A stretch of DNA of 7,053 bases from an uncultured Eubacterium sp. (lineage in GTDB: Bacteria > Bacillota > Clostridia > Lachnospirales > CAG-274): assembly GCA_900543365.1 (NCBI GenBank), contig UQRG01000078.1:1-7053 (forward strand). Reading direction: 5' to 3'. The notes below the pieces were generated by a model. That model had not been told where the DNA came from. It saw only the letters and a program-made list of their open reading frames with translations, and did not search any database. The position numbers and the translations under genes are program-made. Every line of letters begins with the position of its first letter. The stretch's first letter is position 1. Positions 1 to 6,039 of the stretch are shown piece by piece.

Positions 1-21
1 CTATAGATTTAATTTTATTAT

Positions 22-1920
22 TTATTCTTCTGCAAGATTACCAGTATAGAGCTGATAATATCTGCCTTTTTTTTCAATTAAATCATCGTGATTTCCTCTT
101 TCGATTATTCTACCGTTTTCAAGAACCATTATACAGTCTGAATTTCTAACTGTAGAAAGTCTATGGGCAATAACAAATGTGGTTCTACCTTTCATAAGGC
201 TATCCATACCTTTTTGAACAAGTCCTTCTGTTCTTGTATCAATGGAACTTGTAGCTTCATCAAGAATAAGTACGGGAGGGTCAGCAACTGCTGCTCTGGC
301 AATAGCAAGAAGCTGTCTTTGCCCTTGACTTAGGTTAGAACCATCACCAGTAATCATTGTGTTATAGCCTTCAGGTAATCTAGTTATAAAACTATGGGCA
401 TTAGCAAGTTTTGCTGCTGCTATACATTCTTCTTCAGTTGCATCAAGTTTGCCAAAACGGATATTCTCCATAACTGTGCCAGTAAATAAATGTGTATCTT
501 GCAAAACAATACCTAATGAGCGTCTTAAATCAGCCTTTTTTATATGATTTATATTTACACCATCATATCTTATTTTACCGTCTTGAATATCGTAAAATCT
601 ATTAATAAGATTTGTTATAGTTGTTTTGCCTGCACCTGTACTACCTACAAAGGCAATTTTCTGTCCAGGTTCAGCAAAAAGTTTAATGTTATGGAGAACG
701 ATTTTATTTTCGTCATAACCGAAGTCAACATCGTCAAATACAACACCGCCTTCAAGCTTAACTAAAATATCACCAGTTTCTCTAGGTTTTTTCCAAGCCC
801 AAAGACCTGTTCTTTTTTCACTTTCTGTAAGACTACCGTCACTATTTTCAATAACATTAACAAGAGTATCTCTGCCTTCATCAACTTCAGGTTCTTCGTC
901 AAGAAGTTTAAATATTCTTTCAGCTCCTGCCATAGCCATTACAATACTGTTTAACTGTTGGCTAACTTGTATAATAGGCATATTAAAGCTCTTATTTAAT
1001 GATAAAAATGCAACTATTGTACCAAGAGTAATACTAGTAACATTAGCGAGAGCAAGTAAAGCACCTATTATTGCACAAAGTACATAACTTATATTACCTA
1101 TGTTGGCGTTAATTGGCATAAGTATATTAGCAAACTTGTTAGCGTGATAAGCACTATCTCTTAATTGGTTATTAAGTTTTTTAAAATCCTCAATGGATTC
1201 TTCTTCGTGACAGAATACCTTAACAACTTTTTGACCACTTATCATTTCCTCAATGTAACCATTTACAGTACCTAAATCCTGCTGTTGTTTACTAAAGTAT
1301 ATGCCAGATTTATTACTTATTTTTTTAGAAACCTTAAGCATAAGTAAAACCATAAGTACAGTAACGATTGTAAGAGGTATATCAAGTATAATCATACTTA
1401 CAAATACACCAATTATAGTAATAATTGAATTTAAAACCTGAGGAATACTTTGACTTATAAGCTGTCTTAATGTGTCAACATCATTAGTATATACAGACAT
1501 TATATCACCGTGAGGATGAGTGTCAAAGTATTTAATAGGTAAAGATTCCATCTTATTAAATATTTCAATTCTAAGATATTTTAATGTGCCTTGTGATACA
1601 TAAACCATAATTTTTTGATAAGCTAAGTTGCAAAGTATACCTATTAGATAAATACCAGCAACTTTTAACAATGCACCAGCAAGAGGAGTAAAGCTAGGAT
1701 TAACTTCCTTTGTCATTGGCAATATATAGTCATCGATAAGCCTTTGCATAAACATTGTGCCTAGAACCGTAGCAAATGTTGAACCGATGATGCCTATTAA
1801 AACTATTAAACATTGAAACCAATATTTTTTTAAAATAATGGCTAAAACTCTTTTGAAGATTTTAGATGGATTTTTAACATTTGGTTTAGGACCAAAATTA
1901 CGATTTCTCATTCCTGCCAT
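22..1920 (-). CDS. Heterodimeric ABC exporter, catalytic subunit (TMD-NBD fusion, 632 aa)
   Basis: A full-size half-transporter with an N-terminal membrane domain fused to an ATPase domain; it should export a hydrophobic compound, drug or lipid from the cytoplasm together with the subunit encoded just upstream. Six hydrophobic segments lie roughly at residues 33-58, 81-105, 158-178, 180-198, 269-295 and 298-320. The ATPase domain (about 390-625) has Walker A GSTGAGKT (426-433), Q-loop Gln474, signature LSQGQ (530-534), Walker B LILDE with catalytic Glu555, and H-loop His586. The signature deviates from LSGGQ. Residues about 350-390 form a polar linker insert containing TGLWAWKKP, a feature I recall from clostridial members of this family. 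The start is ATG at 1920, which has AAGGAGG nine bases upstream. An in-frame ATG at 1959 would add 13 residues inside the preceding gene. The family call is firm; the transported substrate is unknown. Confidence 0.93.
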   Translation of the reverse strand: MAGMRNRNFGPKPNVKNPSKIFKRVLAIILKKYWFQCLIVLIGIIGSTFATVLGTMFMQRLIDDYILPMTKEVNPSFTPLAGALLKVAGIYLIGILCNLAYQKIMVYVSQGTLKYLRIEIFNKMESLPIKYFDTHPHGDIMSVYTNDVDTLRQLISQSIPQVLNSIITIIGVFVSMIILDIPLTIVTVLMVLLMLKVSKKISNKSGIYFSKQQQDLGTVNGYIEEMISGQKVVKVFCHEEESIEDFKKLNNQLRDSAYHANKFANILMPINANIGNISYVLCAIIGALLALANVTSITLGTIVAFLSLNKSFNMPIIQVSQQLNSIVMAMAGAERIFKLLDEEPEVDEGRDTLVNVIENSDGSLTESEKRTGLWAWKKPRETGDILVKLEGGVVFDDVDFGYDENKIVLHNIKLFAEPGQKIAFVGSTGAGKTTITNLINRFYDIQDGKIRYDGVNINHIKKADLRRSLGIVLQDTHLFTGTVMENIRFGKLDATEEECIAAAKLANAHSFITRLPEGYNTMITGDGSNLSQGQRQLLAIARAAVADPPVLILDEATSSIDTRTEGLVQKGMDSLMKGRTTFVIAHRLSTVRNSDCIMVLENGRIIERGNHDDLIEKKGRYYQLYTGNLAEE

Positions 1921-1921
1921 A

Positions 1922-3670
1922 TTATTCGTCCTCCTTCCTGTCAAAGTCAGCATTAGCATTTATCTGTGAATCATAAACTTCTCTGTAAATTTCGTTATTT
2001 TCAATTAATTCATCGTGAGTACCAATACCATTTATTTTGCCATCATTAAGTACAATTATTCTGTCAGCACTTTGTATACTGCTTATTCTTTGAGCAATAA
2101 TAAGTTTTGTAACATCAGGTATTTCATTAGCAAAAGCTTCTCTTATTTTAGCATCTGTTGCTGTGTCTACAGCGCTTGTAGAGTCGTCTAAAATAAGTAC
2201 TTTGGGGCTTTTAAGCAATGCTCTTGCTATACATAATCTTTGACGCTGGCCACCGGATACATTTGTACCACCCTGTTCAATATGAGTGTTGTACTTATCT
2301 GGAAATTTTTCTATAAATTCGTCAGCACAAGCAAGTTTACAAGCCTTTACACATTCTTCTTCTGTAGCATCGTTTTTACCCCAACGGAGGTTATCAAGTA
2401 TTGAACCACTAAAAAGTACATTTTTTTGGAGTACAACAGCTACTTGATTTCTTAAAGTTTCTATATCATAGTCTTTGACATTGATGCCACCAACTTTTAC
2501 TTCACCAGTTTTAGCATCGTATAATCTGGATATAAGGTTTGCAAGACTTGATTTACTGCTACCAGTACCACCAATTATGCCTATTGTTTCACCTGATTTA
2601 ATGTGTAAATTAATGTTATCAAGTACATTTTTATTTGACTCATCTTTGTATGCAAATGAAACATTGTTAAAGTCAATACTACCATCTTTAACTGTTTTAA
2701 TTGGCTCTGGTTTGTTTATAATGTCTGGTCTTTCATTTAATACTTCTGTAATTCTTTCAGCACTAGCTGCACTGATTGTAATCATTACAAATATCATTGA
2801 AAGCATCATAAGTGACATCATAATACTCATAATATAGCTAAACATACTAGTAAGTTCACCAGTTGTGAGAGTGTTTTGTACAACAAGTTTAGCACCAATC
2901 CAAGATACACCAAGTATACAACCATAAACTGCAGTCATCATAATAGGTGCATTGTTAGCAAGTATGGATTCGGCTTTTACAAAGAGTCTATAAAGATTGT
3001 CAGCAGCCTTTGAAAACTTATCTTTTTCATAATCTTCTCTGACATAAGCTTTTACAACTCTTATAGCTGAAACATTTTCTTGAACACTTGCATTAAGCTC
3101 ATCATATTTTTTAAATACTGTATCAAAAATTGGCATAGTCTTTTTAATAATAAGTCCAAGAAAAATACCAAGAAAAGCAATAGCAACAACATAAACAAGA
3201 CTTAGCTCTACATTAATGAAAAAACACATTATAAGGGCACATATAAGCATAAAAGGTGCTCTTATACACATTCTAAGTATCATTTGATAAGAATTTTGAA
3301 CATTAGTAATGTCTGTAGTCATTCTTGTAACCAAACCTGATGTTGAAAATTTATCAATGTTAGAAAATGAAAAAGTCTGTATATTTTCATACATTGCCTC
3401 TCTTAAGTTACAGGCAAAACCTGTTGATGCTTCTGCGGCATATTTTCCTGCTAAAGCACCAAATAGTAAACTAAACATAGCCATAACAAGCATAAGTCCA
3501 CCATAAATATACACATTAGTTATATTGCCGGCTTCAATACCTTTGTCAATAATAAGTGCCATAATCATAGGAATAAGAACTTCCATTACAACTTCTAAAG
3601 CAGAAAAAAGTGGGGCTAGTAAAGAGGGCTTTTTATACTGCTTTACTTGTGATAATAAAGTTTTTATCAT
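1922..3670 (-). CDS. Heterodimeric ABC exporter, degenerate-site subunit (TMD-NBD fusion, 582 aa)
   Basis: First gene of the exporter operon and partner of the 632-residue subunit encoded one base downstream. Six hydrophobic segments lie roughly at residues 17-42, 53-75, 131-153, 155-176, 240-264 and 275-300, followed by an ATPase domain from about 331. Visible motifs are Walker A GGTGSSKS (367-374, the usual GxGK glycine replaced by Ser372), Q-loop Gln415, a good signature VSGGQ (471-475), and Walker B LILDD, where Asp496 replaces the catalytic Glu. Gln527 replaces the H-loop His (IIAQRIS). In known heterodimeric exporters (LmrCD, BmrCD, TM287/288) this Glu-to-Asp change marks the subunit contributing the degenerate ATP site. 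Its intact signature should complete the working site with Walker A/B of the partner. The ATG at 3670 has AAAGGAG nine bases upstream. The substrate is unknown; multidrug-type export is a family-based guess. Confidence 0.93.
   Translation of the reverse strand: MIKTLLSQVKQYKKPSLLAPLFSALEVVMEVLIPMIMALIIDKGIEAGNITNVYIYGGLMLVMAMFSLLFGALAGKYAAEASTGFACNLREAMYENIQTFSFSNIDKFSTSGLVTRMTTDITNVQNSYQMILRMCIRAPFMLICALIMCFFINVELSLVYVVAIAFLGIFLGLIIKKTMPIFDTVFKKYDELNASVQENVSAIRVVKAYVREDYEKDKFSKAADNLYRLFVKAESILANNAPIMMTAVYGCILGVSWIGAKLVVQNTLTTGELTSMFSYIMSIMMSLMMLSMIFVMITISAASAERITEVLNERPDIINKPEPIKTVKDGSIDFNNVSFAYKDESNKNVLDNINLHIKSGETIGIIGGTGSSKSSLANLISRLYDAKTGEVKVGGINVKDYDIETLRNQVAVVLQKNVLFSGSILDNLRWGKNDATEEECVKACKLACADEFIEKFPDKYNTHIEQGGTNVSGGQRQRLCIARALLKSPKVLILDDSTSAVDTATDAKIREAFANEIPDVTKLIIAQRISSIQSADRIIVLNDGKINGIGTHDELIENNEIYREVYDSQINANADFDRKEDE
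1930..1936 (-). promoter_or_regulatory. Ribosome binding site of the second exporter gene, inside the end of the first
   Basis: AAGGAGG lies nine bases before the ATG at 1920 and is embedded in the last codons (Arg-Lys-Glu-Asp-Glu) of the upstream exporter gene, whose TAA ends one base before this ATG. It decides the start at 1920 over the in-frame ATG at 1959, and suggests translational coupling of the two subunits. Confidence 0.8.
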
Positions 3671-3679
3671 TTATAACAA

Positions 3680-3686
3680 CTCCTTT
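3680..3686 (-). promoter_or_regulatory. Ribosome binding site of the exporter operon
   Basis: AAAGGAG nine bases before the ATG at 3670. It is noteworthy because the stretch GGAGTTGTT (3683-3675) closely resembles the 5' arm GGATTGTT of the leader hairpin just upstream, so that hairpin's 3' arm could alternatively pair here and hide the site. Confidence 0.75.
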
Positions 3687-3688
3687 GC

Positions 3689-3723
3689 AAAAAAATAGGG
3701 GATTGTTCTATACCTAACAATCC
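3689..3723 (-). promoter_or_regulatory. Leader hairpin with T-run: possible attenuator or operator
   Basis: On the minus strand GGATTGTT (3723-3716) and AACAATCC (3707-3700) form a perfect 8-bp inverted repeat around an 8-base loop. It is followed after CCTA by seven T (3695-3689), and the Shine-Dalgarno begins a few bases later. It would start about two bases after the predicted transcription start. No minus-strand gene lies between it and the promoter, so it is not an ordinary end-of-gene terminator. It could be a weak intrinsic attenuator, a 5' stabilising stem, or a palindromic operator overlapping the start site. Only three of eight pairs are G-C, so terminator strength is doubtful. Confidence 0.5.
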
Positions 3724-3731
3724 GTTGTTTT

Positions 3732-3760
3732 AGTATATCATTAATTTTAAATATTGTAAA
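3732..3760 (-). promoter_or_regulatory. Sigma-A-type promoter of the exporter operon
   Basis: On the minus strand TTTACA (3760-3755) and TATACT (3737-3732) are separated by exactly 17 bases, each with five of six consensus matches. TGA directly before the -10 box gives an extended -10 (TGn). The predicted start of transcription is near 3725, giving a leader of about 55 bases before the ATG at 3670. Confidence 0.75.
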
Positions 3761-3793
3761 CACATTATTTTAATCTTAATAAAAAATTATGTA

Positions 3794-3822
3794 TTGTAGC
3801 CTGTATAAAAATATTATATAAT
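3794..3822 (+). promoter_or_regulatory. Sigma-A-type promoter of iolB
   Basis: A perfect -10 TATAAT (3817-3822) has TTGTAG (3794-3799) 17 bases upstream as a weak -35 with the TTG core. Transcription would start near 3829, giving a leader of about 24 bases. The region is very AT-rich, so a chance match of the -10 is possible, but spacing and position before the ribosome binding site AGGAGG (3842-3847) fit well. Confidence 0.55.
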
Positions 3823-3852
3823 AAAGAAAAAAGTAATTTTTAGGAGGTACTT

Positions 3853-4668
3853 ATGAAAAGATTTTATGAAAAGCAAGATTTTAAGGGCTATAAGGAAGTT
3901 ATAACTAAAGAGGCTGAACTTGAAGTTATTGGCTTTGATATGATTAGATTAGAGCCAAGTGAAAGTATTAAACTTAATTCAGGTGAATATGAACTTGGTC
4001 TTGTAATTTTATCTGGTATATGTAGTATAAAGGCAGATGACCTTAATGCAGAAAATATTGGTATAAGAAGAAATGTTTTTGACGGTAAGCCAACTACTGT
4101 TTATGTGCCTATAGATACTAACTATACTGTGACAGCTGGTGGTTATGATACTCTTGAAGTTGCTGTATGTAAGGTAAAGGCTGAAAAGAAGTATAAGCCA
4201 TTTATTGTTATGCCAGATGATATTGTAACAGAGCATAGAGGTAAACTAAATTGGCAAAGAGATGTAAATGATATTATAACTTCTAAATACGAAGGAAAAG
4301 TTGACAAAATTGTACTGGGTGAAACTTATGGTTGTGCTGGTCAGTGGTCAAGCTATCCATCACATAAGCATGATACTGATAATATGCCTTATGAAGTTAA
4401 TATGGAAGAAATATATCATTTCAAAATAAATCCTATTCAGGGCTTTGGTATTCAAGTTATGTATAGTGATGATATGTCATTAAAAGAGAGTTATATTGTT
4501 AGAGATGGAGATAGCATTGCTATTAAAAGTGGTTACCATCCTGTGGCTGCTGCTCCAGGCTATAGTGTTTATTATTTATGGGTAATGGCTGGCAATAGTG
4601 GCAGAAAACTTACGCCTTGTGATGACCCTAATCACGCTTGGGTTAAGGCAGTTGAAAAAATGGTTTAA
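3853..4668 (+). CDS. iolB: 5-deoxy-glucuronate isomerase (IolB)
   Basis: A cytoplasmic enzyme of myo-inositol catabolism that converts 5-deoxy-D-glucuronate to 2-deoxy-5-keto-D-gluconate (DKG). The protein has 271 residues, the usual IolB length, and looks like a complete bicupin. Typical motifs are SSYPSHKHD (166-174), EEIYHF (185-190), PIQGFGIQ (194-201), VRDGD (216-220), GYHPVAAAPGY (227-237), YYLWVMAG (240-247) and the C-terminal DDPNHAW. His171, His173, Glu186 and His229 are the likely metal ligands of the C-terminal cupin. The ATG at 3853 has AGGAGG five bases upstream. It appears to be transcribed alone: a promoter precedes it and a strong hairpin follows ten bases after the stop. No other iol gene is in the window, so any inositol pathway genes must lie elsewhere, or the enzyme serves another uronate-like substrate. 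KduI is a related alternative, but the motifs fit IolB better. Confidence 0.92.
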   Translation: MKRFYEKQDFKGYKEVITKEAELEVIGFDMIRLEPSESIKLNSGEYELGLVILSGICSIKADDLNAENIGIRRNVFDGKPTTVYVPIDTNYTVTAGGYDTLEVAVCKVKAEKKYKPFIVMPDDIVTEHRGKLNWQRDVNDIITSKYEGKVDKIVLGETYGCAGQWSSYPSHKHDTDNMPYEVNMEEIYHFKINPIQGFGIQVMYSDDMSLKESYIVRDGDSIAIKSGYHPVAAAPGYSVYYLWVMAGNSGRKLTPCDDPNHAWVKAVEKMV

Positions 4669-4678
4669 TATATAATCA

Positions 4679-4708
4679 TTATCCCCTAGTTGGTGAACTA
4701 GGGGATAA
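4679..4708. terminator. Hairpin between convergent genes, probable bidirectional terminator
   Basis: TTATCCCCTAGTT (4679-4691) and AACTAGGGGATAA (4696-4708) form a perfect 13-bp stem with the four-base loop GGTG. It sits ten bases after the iolB stop and nine bases after the stop of the minus-strand oxidoreductase gene. The tails are only moderately T-rich (CATTTCATATT on plus, TGATTATATATT on minus), so it is not a textbook intrinsic terminator on either strand, but position and stem strength favour a shared terminator. Confidence 0.75.
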
Positions 4709-4717
4709 CATTTCATA

Positions 4718-6022
4718 TTAAAGACCTAAAAGCTTTATAGCATCAACATAGCTTGCAATGCCGGCTACAACTTTTTTGGCTTCTTTCATAGCAAGTACAA
4801 CTGTTGCAGGTTGATGAACTACATCACCACCAGCAAATACACCATTTAATGTAGTCATACCATATGGTTTATCCTTAGTAATAAGATAGCCATTGTCATT
4901 AACTTCAATACCTTTAGTAGTAGAGATAATTCTCTTAGCTGGCTTGGAACCAATAGCCACAAGTACTTTGTCACAAGGGATAACGATTTCGTTGCTGTCT
5001 TGGTCGATTAACAAGCCCTTAAGATTACCATTATCATCACCTACATATTGAACTGGTGATGAGTTCCACATAAACTTAACACCATCAGCTACCGCACTTT
5101 CATACTCGGCTTTTTCAGCTGAAATATTTTCAAGGTCTTTTCTGTAAACAACAGTGACCTTTTTAGCACCCATTCTAAGAGCAGTTCTAGCAGCGTCCAT
5201 AGCAACATTACCAGCACCAATTACAAGTACAGTATCTCCTTCTTTAACAGGAACTTCTTTTCTTTCCAGGCTATTGCTGTTGAAAAGGGCAACCATTCTA
5301 AGGAAGTAGTGTGACTGAATTACACCAACTAAATCCTTACCAGGAATATTAAGTTCTCTTGAAATAGCAGTACCAGTACCAATAAAAATAGCATCAAAAC
5401 CTTTTTCAAAAAGTTGGTCAATAGTAATATCTTTGCCAATAATTGTGTTGTTAATAAACTGAACGCCTAATTCAGCTATTCTCTTAGTTTCTCTCCTAAC
5501 AACATCTTTTGGAAGTCTAAATTCAGGTATACCATAAAGAAGTACACCACCAGGCTCATTTTCACTTTCATATACTGTTACATTAAAGCCCATCATTGAA
5601 AGGTCACCAGCAACAGTAAGACCAGCTGGACCAGAACCAATTACAGCTACATTACCTCTTGTTTTAGGAGGTATTTTTTCTCTAATAAGCCCCATATCAG
5701 CATCAAAGTCAGCAACAAATTGTTCAAGTTTACCGATTCTGATCGGCTTTTTAGCTTTATTTAAAACGCAGTGACCTTCACATTGTTTTTCGTGAGGGCA
5801 AACTCTACCACACACAGCTGGTAAGTTAGTTTTTTCAGCCAAAAGACTTCGAGCTTCACCGAAGTTGCCTCTGGAAAGTTGATGTATAAATTCAGGAATA
5901 TTATTTTCAATAGGGCAACCTGTTTTACACTGAGGTACTTTACAATTAAGGCATCTTTTAGCTTCAGCAAGAGCCTCCTGCATTGTTAAAGGTGTTGCAT
6001 CATATTGTTCATTTTTATTCAT
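4718..6022 (-). CDS. NAD(P)-dependent oxidoreductase, glutamate synthase small-subunit (GltD) family
   Basis: A 434-residue iron-sulfur flavoprotein that passes electrons between NAD(P)H and a partner or acceptor through FAD and [4Fe-4S] clusters. The N-terminal domain has two cysteine groups, Cys24/27/32/36-Pro and Cys71/75-Pro/81/85, as in the cluster-binding domain of GltD and NfnB. The FAD site is GSGPAG (129-134) followed by EPGG and YGIPEFRLPK. The second nucleotide fold is GAGNVAMD (269-276), with Arg294-Lys295 in VYRKD where GltD proteins recognise NADPH. A closing FAD motif FAGGD is at 396-400. It is slightly shorter than typical GltD (about 450-490) but has every expected motif. The ATG at 6022 has AGGAGG five bases upstream. 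The aminotransferase gene ends 17 bases before the start, so both are probably co-transcribed. No glutamate synthase large subunit and no NfnA partner lies beside it, so its real acceptor is open. The family is firm; glutamate synthesis itself is uncertain. Confidence 0.88.
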   Translation of the reverse strand: MNKNEQYDATPLTMQEALAEAKRCLNCKVPQCKTGCPIENNIPEFIHQLSRGNFGEARSLLAEKTNLPAVCGRVCPHEKQCEGHCVLNKAKKPIRIGKLEQFVADFDADMGLIREKIPPKTRGNVAVIGSGPAGLTVAGDLSMMGFNVTVYESENEPGGVLLYGIPEFRLPKDVVRRETKRIAELGVQFINNTIIGKDITIDQLFEKGFDAIFIGTGTAISRELNIPGKDLVGVIQSHYFLRMVALFNSNSLERKEVPVKEGDTVLVIGAGNVAMDAARTALRMGAKKVTVVYRKDLENISAEKAEYESAVADGVKFMWNSSPVQYVGDDNGNLKGLLIDQDSNEIVIPCDKVLVAIGSKPAKRIISTTKGIEVNDNGYLITKDKPYGMTTLNGVFAGGDVVHQPATVVLAMKEAKKVVAGIASYVDAIKLLGL

Positions 6023-6027
6023 AATTG

Positions 6028-6033
6028 CCTCCT
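6028..6033 (-). promoter_or_regulatory. Ribosome binding site of the GltD-family gene
   Basis: AGGAGG lies five bases before the ATG at 6022, within the 17-base gap after the aminotransferase stop. It fixes the start and leaves no room for a separate promoter in the gap, which supports co-transcription with the aminotransferase gene. Confidence 0.75.
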
Positions 6034-6039
6034 TAAATT

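Noticed and set aside
1921..1959. In-frame ATG at 1959 as the start of the 632-aa exporter subunit (645 aa version)
   Set aside because: It would overlap the upstream gene by 38 bases. The ATG at 1920 has AAGGAGG at good spacing and gives a polar N-terminus typical of the family.
2475..2837. Plus-strand open frame of 120 codons inside the first exporter gene
   Set aside because: It lies antisense over the conserved ATPase domain, with no sign of an independent gene; a shadow of the real coding frame.
3724..3729. AACAAC upstream of the leader hairpin as a third competing arm (pairs with TTGTT at 3720-3716)
   Set aside because: It lies between the -10 box and the predicted transcription start, so it would hardly be in the transcript.
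4009..4236. Minus-strand open frame of 75 codons within iolB
   Set aside because: Antisense to a well-conserved gene, with cysteine/isoleucine/tyrosine-rich composition typical of a spurious frame.
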